This document shows, in pieces, positions 1-11,181 of a stretch of 64,000 nucleotides of DNA. Position 1 is the first letter of the stretch; each line of letters starts with the position of its first letter. The DNA lies in NCBI GenBank assembly GCA_025084515.1, contig JAJAGP010001340.1:1-64000 (forward strand), read 5' to 3'. The notes under the pieces were generated by a model, which worked only from the letters and a program-made list of their open reading frames with translations, did no database searches and had not been told where the DNA came from. The stretch comes from Ancistrus triradiatus (Eukaryota; Chordata; Actinopteri; Siluriformes; Loricariidae). The translations under genes were made by a program, and so were the position numbers.

Positions 1-552
1 ACTGTTATTGTGGCACAGAATGAAGTTATAAGACTTTTTTAGAATGTAGTTGTTTAAAATTCAACTATGCGGTTAGTTTATCAAGATAAAGCTTCCATAA
101 AAAAATGCTCAGATAATTTTGGAGATGTGACGTAAAGTTATTAACGTATTTATTATGCATTATATGTATTATTTATTCAGCCTGTATTCTAAATATGAAT
201 TGTCTGATATAAATTGAAGTTCAGAATTAAATTCCCCTTGGGGCTCGCTTATGTTTGGGAAGGTTTTTATTTGATGCTTAAATGCGATCGGTCCGTTGTT
301 ACGCGTAGATTAAACTATTCAATGGAAAGTAAAGATCTGAGCTCTTCTTCCACCACTGACAGGCTTTATACAACATGTTTTAGGTATCTATCTAGGTGTA
401 AAAAGTAAACCGTGCTGTCTCCATAGCCAAGTACGCTGCTGTTCCAATTGTAAAATAACCGAACTGCGTCCTCCCTTCATTGGGAGAATGTATCAGCAAG
501 TCCAACTTCCTAGTCCAGACTTAGGAAGTACACAAGTCCGAACTTCGCGTAC
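1..552. other. AT-rich intergenic DNA, nothing recognised
   Basis: No coding similarity, RNA gene or repeat boundary is recognisable here. The longest open frame (64 codons) has no family features. Confidence 0.5.
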
Positions 553-639
553 TTGGTACTGAGAAACAGCCCTGCTCTCCCTAACGCTGACGCTGGAGCA
601 TTAGCTCAGTTTCCACGAATTGTGTTCATGTCTTGTTTT

Positions 640-1225
640 CTCTCCACGTACCTGGACTATCTGTGTTGCGGTTCAGTCCGCTGGATTATTTGCGCTGCGG
701 TTCTGTCCGCTTCCTGGACATGTGTGGTTGTGGTCCCGTCCGTTTCCTGGACATTCTGTTGTTCGCAGCCTCGTCCGATCTTGCCTTCATGCAGCCGCGA
801 CCGCCTTGTGTTCTCTGTTCGTGACTGCTTTAAGTTTTTCGGCTTGCGGCCTCCTTGTTATGTTAATCTCGTTTGCTCCACGGCTAAACTCTAGCCTGCC
901 GTAGCTTCATGCTAGCCCGCCATAGCTTCACGCTAAGCTCCATGTGTTTTCGTTAGCCCTCGCGGCCTCACGCTTCTTCTGCAGCCTCCGTTAGCCCTGC
1001 GCCTTCACGCTAACCTTCTGGTCCTTTCATTAGCCTCCGCAGTTTCGCGCTTACCTCTGCAGCTTCTCGTTCACCTCGTGGCTTCCTGCTAGCTCGCTGT
1101 AGCTTCACACTAGCCCCCGTGTCCTTTCGCTAGCCCTCCGTGGCCTCACGCTACCTCTGCAGCTTCTGTTAGCCGCGGGTTTCTCACTAACCTCCTGGTA
1201 TATTTGTTAGCATCCGCGGTTATGC
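640..1225. repeat. Degenerate GC-rich minisatellite with GCTAGC/GTTAGC cores
   Basis: From about 890 to 1225 a motif of the type gctagcccNcNtagcttcac recurs with a spacing near 20-21 bp; for example TAGCTTCA occurs at 902 and 923. The preceding 640-800 also repeats TCCGYTTCCTGGACAT. Several overlapping open frames here are a by-product of the repeat and are not called as genes. Confidence 0.6.
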
Positions 1226-1261
1226 AGAATATGCAGATAAAACATATGCAGTGTTGCTGAC

Positions 1262-1430
1262 ATTCCTTTGACTTTTATTTCATTGCAGACAGTATGAACC
1301 TGAGATATTTCATGTTTTGTCTGGTCAACTTCATTTCATTTGTTAATAATCATCCTGCATTTCAGGCCTGGAGCACATTCCAAAAAAGTTGGGATGCAGG
1401 CAATTTAGGGCTAGTAATGAATAATAAACC
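1262..1430 (+). repeat. Interspersed repeat fragment, related to 51007-51070
   Basis: The sequence TTGACTTTTATTtCATTGCAG followed by a segment ending GAGATATTTCATG recurs almost identically at 51007-51070, just upstream of oprl1 exon 3. The following CATTCCAAAAAAGTTGGGA is a motif I recall from a dispersed fish DNA-repeat family. Boundaries are approximate. Confidence 0.5.
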
Positions 1431-1917
1431 ATCTATTGTAGATGATTCAGTGCTGATGAAAAGTATAATAGTTCTAATTTCTATTCCTTGTTTAGGTTTA
1501 AAGGCCAGTCTTGAGGGCTTGCTATATGCTACAGCTCAGACCGGCAGGAAACATAATGACGCTTTAATTCTCTCTCTCTCTCTTCAGACCTATCATGCAG
1601 AGGAACAACTGTATAAACACTATTCTTGTATTGGATTTTTCAAGGACTATTTGTGTTGCATTATCCTGCTTAGCTGTTCTCCGAAAAGCGCTCTCAATAT
1701 GTTCTACCAAACAACAGCAAGCAGTGGTAATACTGAATGAGTCTTTATGGTTGAGATCTGAGGTCAGTGTGTGCATGTGGCAACAAGATGGCCAGGTAGC
1801 AGAAAAAAGCCTCTTCTGAGAAAACATTCATGCTGAGTAATGATTGTGCAGATTGAATTTTTAAAACTGAAATTAAGGTGCTATGTTTGGTGAAATCCCC
1901 AAAAAACCTGAGTATGT

Positions 1918-3030
1918 GATAAGTATGTGAACCTCTATGACTAGCAGTTAATTTGAAGGTGAAATTAGAGTCAGATGTTTTCAATCAATGGGATGACAAT
2001 CAGGTGTGAGTGGAGCACCCTGTTTTATTTAAAGAACAGGGATCTATCAAAGTCTGCTCTTCACAACACGCGTTTGTGTAAGTGTATCATCGCATGAACA
2101 AAGCAGATTTCTGAGGACCTCAGAAAAAAAGAGTTGTTGATGCTCATCAGGCTGGAAAAAGGTACAAAACCTAAACTAAAGAGTTTGGACTCCACCAATC
2201 CACAGTCAGACAGATTGTGTATGAAATGGAGGAAATTCAAGAAAATTGTTACCCTCCCCAGGAGTGGTCGACCAACAAAGATCACTCCAAGAGCAAGGCG
2301 TGTAATAGTTGATGAGATCACAAAGGACCTCAGGGTAACTTCTAAGCAACTGACAGCCCCTCTCACATTGGGTAATGTTAAATGTTCATAAATCCACCAT
2401 CAGAAGAACACTGAACAACAATGGTGTGCATGGAGAACATTGCTGCTCATATGCAGTTTGCTAAAGATCACATGGACAAGCCAGAAGGCTATTGGAAGAA
2501 TGTTTTGTGAAAGGATGAGACCAAAATAGAACTTTTTGGTTAAAGGGAAAGCGTTATGTTTTGGAGAAAGGAAAAAACAAGGCATTCCAGCATAAAGAAC
2601 CTTATCCCATCTGTGAAAACATGGTGGTGGTAGTATCATGGTTTGGGCCTGTTTGCTGCATCTGGGCCAGGACGGCTTGCCATCATTGATGGAACAATGA
2701 ATTCTGAATTATATCAGAGAATTCTAAAGGAAAATGTCAGGACATCTGTCCATGAACTGAATCTCAAGAGAAGGTGGGTCATGCAGCAAAACGACATTAA
2801 GCACACAAGTCGTTCTACCAAAGAATGGTTAAAGAAGAATAAACTTTATGTTTTGGAATGACCAAAGTCAAAGTCCTGACCTTAATCTAATCAAAATGTT
2901 GTGGAAGGACCTGAAGCGAGCAGTTAATGTGAGGAAACCCACCAACATCCCAGAGTTGAAGCTGTTCTGTACGGAGGAATGGACAAAAAATTCCTCCAAG
3001 CCGGTGTGCAGAATGTTTTTTAACCATTAA
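1918..3030 (+). mobile_element. Decayed Tc1/mariner element, family A, both ends lost
   Basis: The sequence aligns through most of its length with the copies at 9623-11181 (inverted) and 12680-14132, but lacks the CAGTGGTGCTTGAAAG terminal repeat at each end. Transposase pieces on the + strand lie in different frames: QSDRLCMKWRKFKKIVTLPRSGRPTKI-type DNA-binding residues at 2134-2391, then VWACF/ASGPGRLAIIDG around 2640-2860, then DLNLIKMLWKDLKRAV at 2848-3030. Stops and frameshifts separate them, so it is inactive. Confidence 0.85.
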
Positions 3031-3849
3031 AGCAGAGAAGATAATGTAACCCTGTTATGTACATGCAGAATTGGTAATTAAATAATTGTCAGGACAGAAT
3101 GCGCTCTAAGGTAATCCGCTTTAGTTCTAAGTCTAAGAACTGTTTACAAGAAGTAAATGGAAAGAATTGGGGACTTAAATCAATGAGAGACAAATTAAAG
3201 GCAACATCCTTTCATCTATTTCTTCTCTCAGGAATCCATGGTCCCTGAATCCATGATCAATTAAGGTCAGAATCTCTTCAGCCCCCTCTGTATTCTTCAG
3301 TGGGTAGGAAGGTGTTTGCACTGCAAGATCTTGCAAGAGATCTTTGAGCTGGCTTTTTGAAAGTCTTTGATGATTTCAGTATTACAACATAGTACAGAAT
3401 GGGGGAAACACCAGGCACTATGGAACACTAATTATACTTTTGAAGACTAATGATGCTACTACTATAATGCATTAAATTGTTCATATCAACACTGTGATGT
3501 AAATCTGATGTTACTTTAAACCGATGTGCTTGCGTGATCCTAAGAAGCTCCATTGAGTCTGGTTCTTCAGCCTGCAGGTCACATCTCAGCAGGGCTTTGA
3601 ACTCCTCTGTTCAGTGAGGAAATCTCTTTTCATGCCTTGCACAAAAACATCCATTATAACTAGGCTGTATGCAGCTATATTTACTGTAACGTTCTATATT
3701 AATTACATATTATAAGACTATATTGGTATATAATTCTAACTTGTAATTCTCCTTGAGCATCACACGCCACCATTTCCAAAGAGCTGGCACAAAAATGTTA
3801 CATGTTTTCAATACAATTATTCCACTTTTTGAAAAAGCACTTATTTATA
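3031..3849. other. Intergenic DNA without recognisable genes
   Basis: AT-rich sequence between two Tc1 elements. I see no open frame with family features and no clear repeat boundary. Confidence 0.5.
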
Positions 3850-4960
3850 CACTCAGTGGGCAATTTATTAGGTACACCTATTCAACTGCTAGTAGTTAAG
3901 GCAAACATCTAATCAGCCAATCACATGCCAGTGGCTCAATGCATTTAGGCACGAAAACATGGTCAAGATGACCTGCTGAAGTTTGAGATTGAGATTGAGA
4001 ATCAGAATGGGGAAGAAAGGGTATTTAAGTGACATTGAACGTGGTCTAAACGGGCTGGTCTGAGTATTTCAGGGATTTTCATGCACTGCCATCTCTAGGA
4101 TTTACAGAGAATGATCTGAAAAAGAGAAAATATCCAGTGAGGGGCAGTTCTCTGGGCAAAATGTCTTGTTGATTACAGATGAGAATGGCTAGATTAGTTT
4201 GAGCTGATAGAAAGGCAACAGTAACAAAAAAAAAACACTCGTTACAACCGAGGTATGCAGAAGAGCATCTCTGAATACACAACACATCAAACCTTGAAGC
4301 AAATGGACTACAGCAGCAGAAGACCACACCAGGTGTTGCTCCTGTCACAGGCAACTGAAGCTATAATTCACACGGCCTCACCAAAATTGGACAACAGAAC
4401 ATTGGAAAAACGTTGCCTGGTCTCAGGAGTCTCAATTTCTGCTGCAACATTCATATGGTACGGTCAGAATTAGTGTAAACAACATGGAAACATGGATCCA
4501 TCATGCCTTATATCAACAGTTCAGGCTGCTGCTGGTGGTGTAATGGTGTGGGGGATATTTTCTTGGTACACTTTGAGACCCTTAAAACCAACTGAGCATT
4601 GTTTAAACACCACATGCCATGTCACAAAGCTCAAATCATCTCAAACTGGTTTCTTGGACATGACAATGAGTTCACTGTACTCAAATGGCCTCCTCAGTAA
4701 CAAGCTCTCAAGATCCCAAGATCACCTTTGGGATATAGTGGAACAGGAGTTTTGCATCATAGATTTGTAGCCGACAAATCTGCTCAACTCTGTTTTGCTC
4801 TCATGCCAATATGGACCAAAATCTCTGGGGAATGTTTTCAGCACCTTGTTAAATCTATGCCACACAGAATTAAGGCAGTTCTGAAGGCAAAAGGGGCTCC
4901 AACTTGACTAGCAAGGTGTACCTAAATTATTAAAGTGTACTTAATAATAGCCAGTGAGTG
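3850..4960 (+). mobile_element. Tc1-like element of a second type, internally deleted
   Basis: The element starts ACTCAGTGGGCAATTTATTAGGTACACC after a TA (3848-3849) and ends AGCCAGTGAGTG before a TA (4961-4962), giving imperfect terminal inverted repeats and the TA target typical of Tc1/mariner. Transposase fragments on the + strand (4255-4473 and 4492-4770) include TTHQTLKQMDYSSRRPH and MVWGIFSWYTL. The part normally carrying the second catalytic Asp is missing, and stops are frequent. Confidence 0.85.
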
Positions 4961-5075
4961 TATTTATAAACTGGTAAAACAACTGACAACTAAGAAATAA
5001 TATATTTTATGTCAAACATGGTCAAAAGTATTGAACACTGTACATATCACTTTTGTGTTTTGCCAAGTCTCAGAT

Positions 5076-5484
5076 CCAAGAACAGCGCACTGCTCAAACC
5101 AGGCACTGCATAAATGCACTGATGGAAGGTTTCACTGCTCAGCAGGTATTTTACAGTACTGTGAATGGTGAGGACTAGTATTTTGGAAGGGTAGCAGCCA
5201 AGACACCACTTTTTTGAAAGGGGAACAGGGTGAAAATGCTAAGATATGCTAAATCTCACAATGACTGGAATGAAGCTCAGTGGAAAAGTCTATTATGTAG
5301 TGACAAATCCAAGTTTGAGATTTTTAGGTCCAATCTTCAACAATACGTTATATATGCTCATTATACCATCGCTAAAACAACAAATATAATGGTGGCTTAT
5401 GACCTTTGCACAGTACTGTACTTCAGACAGAATCTGGAACAAATCCTTATTCATGACATGTGCAGTGCAAACATTCCTGTGTAG
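5076..5484 (+). mobile_element. Tc1-like fragment, family with CAGTACTGTGCAAAAGTC ends
   Basis: The frame at 5230-5484 contains SHNDWNEAQWKSLLCSDKSKFEIF, the region around the first catalytic Asp of a Tc1-like transposase (normally W-S-D-E-S-K-F). Here E is K and W is C. The same segment recurs at 15588-15860. No complete ends are visible. Confidence 0.7.
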
Positions 5485-5711
5485 CTTTTAATACTAACAC
5501 AATGCAGCAGAACAGTTTAATAAAACCTGTAAACTTTACTGCTAAGCATAGGAGGAGTTGATGGGGAACTGGGGATGGCCAGCTGCATTACTTCATGGTT
5601 ACACACCTCAAATGTTGATGTCCAGTACATTTTTAAAGGCACAACTGAAATAAATGAATAGGCAAACAATATAAAGTTGATTATGTCCGTTATGGTGCTG
5701 ACACTCACCTA

Positions 5712-5885
5712 CAGTTGTGCTTCGAAGTCTGTGAACCCTTTAGAAGTTTCTTTATTTCTGCATGAACTTGTCCTAACAGTAGATAGAGAAAACATTTAAA
5801 CAGATGAGACATAAATATTATATTTTGATTATTTGTTCATTGAGGAAAACAGTCCTTTATTACAACTTCAAATCAGAAAACCTTG
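5712..5885 (+). mobile_element. Solo Tc1-type terminal region
   Basis: CAGTTGTGCTTCGAAGTCTGTGAACCC after a TA is a diverged version of the family A end, followed by the family's subterminal sequence (opposite end absent). Confidence 0.55.
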
Positions 5886-5889
5886 GGAC

Positions 5890-6562
5890 AATATGTAGAA
5901 GGAAAAAACAAAAACAAAAAGGTCTTTGAGGAGCAAAAATTGGGAGAAGATCTCCAGTTGTGAACAAATGTTTAACAGTTGTTGAAATGTTTAAAAACAA
6001 TGTTACTCAAATAACTGAACAGACATATGACTAATTTCAAATAAATAAACAAATAACAGAGTAAAAAAAGAAACAAAGAAAAAAAACACTTTTTTTCTTG
6101 GTGGGTTGGTGGTTAAATAAATACACACATGTTGTCAGAATAAATAAATAGACAAATAAATTGTTTGGCTGCAATCAAATAAAGAAAAATATGCATGGCT
6201 GCAGTGATGCAAACAAAGAGTAAATGTAAGAAAATCAGTAACTAACTAACTAAGATACAAGAAAAAGATCAAATACAAGCAACAAAGCAACAAGGTTGTA
6301 GGGCAGTTAAATAAATAAATAAATAAATAAATACATTACTATATTTAAAGAATTAAAAAATTAAGAAAGTAAATGAATAAAAAGAAATGTTTTATTTTTG
6401 TGCTTTTTAATGCTTTAAAAAAAGAAGTTTTATAAATAATTAAAATAGGTAAATAACATAACTTTTGTAAATAAACAAAATAAATGTGTCCCGTCAAATA
6501 AATAACTTAACCAATACATTCAAAGTCCAACAAATAAATAGCTAAACACACACAGTGGTGTG

Positions 6563-6603
<41 letters not shown>

Positions 6604-7295
6604 ATACACATGACTGTGGTCCAAAAATAACAAAATAAATATAAAATAAATAACTAAACACATTACTGTATTTAAATAAATAAACAGTTAAGGAAGTAAA
6701 TGAATAACGCATTATTACAACCCACTACATAAATAAATAAAACTAAACAAACAAACAAAATAAATTAACGCAGTCAAATAAATAAGCATCAGAATAAGTT
6801 TTATAGATAAGTAAAATAAGTAAATAAGTTTCATGAATAAATAAAAGAAATGCCTACGATCAAATAAATAACCAATACATTAAAGAATCCAAGAAATAAA
6901 CAGCAAAACACACATGGATGTAGTTGAATAAATAGATAAAAAAATTCACATGACTGTGGCCCAAAAATAAATAAATAAATAAATAAATAAATAAACGCAT
7001 GCTAATAGCCCACAGGTATCAAGGCCGAAGTAAATAAACAAATACACAATCAAAACAGGCTGATGTTCAATAAATAACAAAAACAAATAAATAAACAAAT
7101 AAACGCATGCATGACTGCGATCCAATGGCCTAAAGAAATTAGTTAAATAAAACACGTATGGCTGCGGTCCAATAAATAAATAAAAAAATTAAAAAATAAA
7201 TAAACGCATGCATGACTGCGAACAAATAGCCCAAGTAGTTAAGTAAATACATAAATAGATAAATAAACAAATAAATAAACAATAGCATGACACCT
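5890..7295. repeat. 1.4 kb A-rich (AAAT)n low-complexity block upstream of oprl1
   Basis: The + strand is a near-continuous run of AAAT/AAAC-type tetranucleotides, with pure (AAAT)n runs at about 6310-6330, 6564-6605 and 6965-6995. Superimposed is a larger degenerate unit containing CACATGACTGTGGCCCAA or ACGCATGCATGACTGCGA, seen near 6605, 6948, 7105, 7157 and 7204. This looks like an old minisatellite whose spacers expanded as microsatellites. No gene is seen in it; one open frame is a repeat artefact. Confidence 0.85.
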
Positions 7296-7319
7296 CTTTT
7301 CGACGCCATCCTCCCTACG

Positions 7320-7321
<2 letters not shown>

Positions 7322-7398
<77 letters not shown>
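7322..7398. repeat. (TG)n(GA)n compound microsatellite
   Basis: About 20 TG units followed directly by about 19 GA units, within the probable first exon or promoter of oprl1. Confidence 0.95.
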
Positions 7399-7401
<3 letters not shown>

Positions 7402-7440
7402 TGTTGCTGGCTGCTGATCGGGAGTCTCTGCTGAAGATTG
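7322..7440 (+). other. oprl1: Probable non-coding first exon (5' UTR) of oprl1
   Basis: A good donor, TTG|GTAAGAAG, sits at 7441, and a matching acceptor, CCCCACAG, ends at 7952 just ten bases before the start codon. This suggests the 5' UTR is split and an upstream exon ends at 7440. The 5' boundary is not visible; the interval given starts at the (TG)n(GA)n tract that fills much of it, and the true transcription start could lie within or after the tract. An unspliced 5' UTR running directly into 7963 cannot be excluded. Confidence 0.45.
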
Positions 7441-7952
7441 GTAAGAAGTGAAGCCTCTAGCGCACGAGCTTTTTCTCTTTATGCTGAATCGCAGCAGCTC
7501 CTCTCGTGCTTCAGGTAGATGCAGTTTTCTCGAAATCGCTATGCGTTAAAGCTGCTGCTGAACCCGGACAGAGCGCGTTTTTTTTTTATCTCAGCCGTAC
7601 GTAATTAAGGGTAGGTGCTTTAAATCAGACACGTGTTTCTGAGCAGAGATAATGTCATTCTGAGGAGCTCTAAGGAGGACCTTCTCACTAAGCAGCGGTA
7701 TGTAACGGGATATTTTTTACATTTTAATCCTCTCTGCAGCACTGAGCAGCGATGTTAGAGATGATAGTATAGACTGGTGGTGCATTTCGGTTAGAGCTCG
7801 CGCACTGCAGTTCTATCGCACTCCGTTCCGTGGACAGTCCATGCGTTTCTTCTAACTGTTGCAGAACGTTGTTTACCAGTGACTCGATTCCACCGCACAT
7901 GTTCCTGTCCCGACTGTAAGCCTTATCTTGACGGGTGATCGTGTCCCCACAG
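7441..7952 (+). other. Probable short 5' UTR intron of oprl1
   Basis: This 512-bp stretch between a GTAAGA donor and a CCACAG acceptor is unique sequence, contains scattered CpGs and has no repeat I recognise. It is directly upstream of the coding start. It could equally hold promoter elements if transcription starts inside it. Confidence 0.4.
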
Positions 7953-7962
7953 GAGTCCCCAA

Positions 7963-8156
7963 ATGGAGTTCCTAAACGATTCCTTGGGAGACCAGAGGCA
8001 CCTGCACCTTTACAACGACTCCCTATTCCAGAACAACATCTCTGAGATGAACGACCTGTTCCCGCGCAGCGTCCGCATCTCCATCGCCCTGGTCTACATG
8101 ATCGTCTGCATGGTGGGACTCGTTGGGAATTGTTTGGTGATGTACGTTATTATCAG
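7963..8156 (+). CDS. oprl1: oprl1 coding exon 1: N-terminus and TM1 of the nociceptin receptor
   Basis: This exon encodes residues 1-64 plus two bases of codon 65 of a 358-residue nociceptin/orphanin FQ receptor, a Gi/o-coupled class A opioid-family GPCR of the plasma membrane. The extracellular tail carries three N-glycosylation sequons (N5-D-S, N18-D-S, N25-I-S). TM1 spans about residues 39-63 and contains the GNCLVMYVI motif with the conserved Asn (1.50) at residue 56. The start is chosen because it is the first in-frame ATG after a probable 5' UTR acceptor at 7951-7952 and gives a tail of usual opioid-receptor length. The exon ends AG|GTAAGC, and the split Arg codon is completed by the first base of the exon at 40703. 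As usual in the family, the tail itself is poorly conserved, so the start is less certain than the rest. Confidence 0.93.
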
Positions 8157-8354
8157 GTAAGCTCATCCATGGCGTGGGTCGTCATTTACAATGCTAATAA
8201 ACATTCGTTGTGAGGCTGGCTGTGGTGTGATGGCTTTCCAGCATCCGTAGACATAGCAGTGAAGTTGGAAGAAACACTGCAGTCCTCAAGTCGTCTAATA
8301 TATGAGGTAAGAGTTGTGGGCTTTGTTTGTTTTGATTAGCCTTTGGTTGGGCTT

Positions 8355-8520
8355 AAATGAGGTGGCAATGGTTGAAGCTCAGGCCTGATAATCAGCAGGA
8401 TGTGGGATCAAGTCCTGTCTTCAGCATGCTTCCACTGATGGGCTTATAAACGGGGCCTTTAACCTTTAACTGCTCAGCTGTGGACCTGCTGCAACTGTAC
8501 CTTTATGGGCTCTACACAAT
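8355..8520 (+). repeat. tRNA-derived SINE-like fragment
   Basis: GGTGGCAATGGTTGAAGCTCAGG resembles a pol III A box, and GTGGGATCAAGTCC about 35 bases further a B box. The rest of the body is degraded. No SINE family is assigned. Confidence 0.4.
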
Positions 8521-9080
8521 TGTGAACTAGATTTCATGACATAAAATGGATCTGTTTCCAATATCACACCAATAACATCCAATGTTTAGAACTTTACCAA
8601 ACGCTGTTACTAATTTATAGGATGAACTTGATCGTATGACATGATTTCCCCCCAGAAAAGAATTAATTGTAGTGGCAAGACTATGTTTGAAAGGTTATCT
8701 TTGTTTTCTTTGACTAGTTTTTTGAATCTTTAATTCTAATTTGGTTTTCTCACTTTCTTTTGTCTGTTTCATCAAGCTGTTAATGAGCAACATGCTATTC
8801 CGATATCCTTGCAACAGTGACGATCAAATGAATCATCTGATTGGTTGACAGTGAGGCATAAGCAAATCATCCACCAACAGACCAAGCTTATTAGTCAGTC
8901 TTCTTTCTTGCCAGACCTCTTGCCCGTGCCCACTCTCCATTTGTGCCTGGTAGGAGGCCACAAACTTCTTTCCTCTTGGGTCCAGAGTTGACATTTGTGC
9001 TATTAGAGGCATTATTTACTCTGTGTCTGCTTATGTTAGTCTGTACCCTAACTTGTCTTGTCCTCCATCTTTATTTTTCA
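8521..9080. other. Intron 1 sequence, nothing recognised
   Basis: AT-rich intronic DNA with no repeat or conserved element that I can name. Confidence 0.5.
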
Positions 9081-9255
9081 TTCATTTATCGTCAGTAACT
9101 GCTTTATATTGGTGGGGATAGTCCAAAGTCTGGTTGCAAGTATATCTTGGACAAGGCATGAACACATGCACTCACTTATTCAAAGTCGTGGCACAAGAGT
9201 AACCAGTCCGCCTACAAGCATGTAGGAAGAAAGTCATGCAGAGAAAACTAACTTG
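9081..9255. repeat. Fish SINE-like tail, inverted
   Basis: TTCATTCATTTATCGTCAGTAACTGC followed by GGACAAGGCATGAACACATGCACTCAC resembles the reverse complement of dispersed fish SINE 3' regions such as the one near 25725-25960. Confidence 0.35.
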
Positions 9256-9326
9256 CTTAGTAAACGTAGGTGAAGGTAGAACAGAAGTTTCAATGTTAAA
9301 GGCACTCCTACATAATCATTTGAATT

Positions 9327-9521
9327 TCAAACAGTGTGTGTGGAATTTGTATTTATGTTTTGGATCACCGTCCTCCTGAAAGATCCAACCCACATGCTTA
9401 CTGAACTACTCTTTGCCAATTTGAAACTATCCATAACCTTGTTGTTCAGTACTGACTTCATTTCATTGCCACATAACATTGCTGAGCCTAGACTTGACCA
9501 ACTGAAGCAACCCCATATCAT
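9327..9521 (-). pseudogene. Tc1-like transposase remnant
   Basis: The reverse strand reads MIWGCFSWSSLGSAML then GNEMKSVLNNKVMDS. This corresponds to the strongly conserved VMVWGCFSW-x-G-x-L and GN segments between the first and second catalytic Asp of Tc1-like transposases. No ends were found; it lies about 100 bp upstream of a complete family A element. Confidence 0.6.
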
Positions 9522-9622
9522 AACACTGCCTCGTACGCTTACATTCTTACCCTGACATGCCCCTAACTCTGGTATAGGGTAAATATGGGCTCATGAGACC
9601 ACATGACCCTTTTCCAATTGTA

Positions 9623-11181
9623 CAGTGGTGCTTGAAAGTTTGTGAACCCTTTAGAATTGTCTATATTTCTGCATAAATATGACCTAAAACATCATCTGAT
9701 TTTCACACAAGTCCTAAAAGTAGATGAAGAGAAACCAGTTCAAGAAATGAGACAAAAATATTATACTTGGTCATTTATTTATTGAGGAAAATGATCCCCC
9801 CTCCCCCTGTGCAGCAATAACTGCAACTAAACGTTACCTGTAACTGTTGATCAGTCCTACACCCCGGCTTGGAGGAATTTTAGCCCATTCCTCCGTAAAG
9901 AACAGCTTCAGCTCTGGGATATTGGTGGGTTTCCTCACATTAACTGCTCACTTCAGGTTCTTCCACAACCTTTTGATTAGACTAAGGTCAGGACATTGAC
10001 TTTGCCATTCCAAAACATTAACTTTATTCTTCTTTAACCATTCTTTGGTAGAACGACTTGTGTGCTTAGGGGTGTTGTCTTGTTACATGACCCACCTTCT
10101 CTTGAGATTCAGTTCATGGACAGATGAACCTGTCCTGACATTTTCCTTTAGAATTCTCTGATATAATTCAGAATTCATTGTTCCATCAATGATGGCAAGC
10201 CATCCTGGCCCAGATGCAGCAAAACAGGCCCAAACCATGATACTACCACCACCGTGTTTCTCAGATGGGATAAGGTTCTTATGCTGGAATGCAGTGTTTT
10301 CCTTTCTCCAAAGATAACGCTTTTCTTTTAAACCAAAAAGTTCTATTTTGGTCTCATCCGTCCACCAAACATTCTTCCATAGCCTTCTGGCTTGTCCCAT
10401 GTGATCTTTAGCAAACTGCAGATGAGCAGCAATGTTCTTTTTGGAGAGCAGTGGCTTTCTCTCCTTGCAACCTGCCATGCACACTATTGTGTTCAGTGTC
10501 CTTCTGATGGTGGACTCATGAACATTCACATTAGCCAATGTGAGAGAGGCCTTCAGTTGCTTAGAAGTTATCCTGGGGTCCTTTTGCCCTCATCAACTAT
10601 TACACGCTTTACTCTTGGAGTGATTTTTGTTGGTCGACCACTCCTGGGGAGGGTAACAATGGCCTTGAATTTCCTCCATTTGTACACAATCTGTCTGACT
10701 GTGGATTGGTGGAGTTCAAACTTTTTAGATATGGTTTTGTAACCTTTTCCAGCCTGATGAGCATCAACAACTCTTTTTTTCTGAGGTCCTCAGATATCTC
10801 CTTTGTTCATGCCATGATACACTTCCACAAACATGAATTGTGAAAAGCAGAATTTGATAGATCCCTGTTCTTTAAATAAAACAGAGTGCCCACTCAGATC
10901 TGAATGTCATCCCATTGACTGAAAACACCTGACTCTAATTTCACCTGCAAATTAACTGCTAATCCTAGATGTTCACCTACCTTTGCCACTCACTAATATG
11001 TAATACTGGATACTTTTCTTTAATAAATAAATGACGAAGTATAATGTTTGTGTCTCATTTGTTTAACTGGTTCTCTTTGTCTACTTTTAGGACTTGTGTA
11101 AAAATCTGATGATGTTTTAGGTCATATTTATGCAGAAATATAGAACATTCTGAAGGGTTCACAAACTTTCAAGCACCACTG
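9623..11181 (-). mobile_element. Full-length Tc1/mariner element, family A
   Basis: Perfectly placed ends CAGTGGTGCTTGAAAGTTTGTGAACCC and its complement are flanked by TA on both sides (9621-9622 and 11182-11183); total length is 1559 bp. The inverted repeats extend at least 100 bp and include the subterminal CATCATCTGATTTTCACACAAGTCCT. The transposase is on the reverse strand and is inactivated by point mutations. This is the best structural reference for the other family A copies in the window. Confidence 0.95.
9860..10817 (-). pseudogene. Family A Tc1 transposase, inactivated
   Basis: A cut-and-paste DDE transposase copy. The N-terminal paired-like helix-turn-helix (KTISK-x-FELHQSTVRQIVYKWRKFK) lies at about 10800-10650. 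The long open part at 10083-10538 contains the linker RRTLN, the first catalytic Asp in WWTDETKIELFG, and the GGGSIMVWACFAASGPG loop. The second Asp (QDN-type) and final DLN-x-I-x-LW motif lie beyond a frameshift near 10085. The third codon of the expected start (ATG GCA CGA) is TGA here, consistent with decay of a CpG. It is not functional. Confidence 0.88.

Noticed and set aside
553..904. Three overlapping + strand frames of 63-113 codons
   Set aside because: All lie in a degenerate GC-rich tandem repeat; cysteine- and serine-rich translations in three frames indicate low stop density, not coding.
1294..1740. A 148-codon open frame
   Set aside because: It starts inside a dispersed repeat and shows no domain. 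The opposite strand and another frame are also open here.
6946..7155. A 69-codon Tyr/Leu/Phe-rich frame resembling a membrane peptide
   Set aside because: It is the reverse-strand reading of (AAAT)n low-complexity DNA.
1..7300. A divergent neighbour such as rgs19, which lies head to head with OPRL1 in human
   Set aside because: No RGS-domain coding sequence was found on either strand upstream of oprl1 in this window.
7963..8156. Assignment to a mu, delta or kappa opioid receptor
   Set aside because: TM2/ECL1, the Gln in CWTPIQ, the non-Lys TM5 residue and the acidic ECL2 all match the nociceptin receptor.
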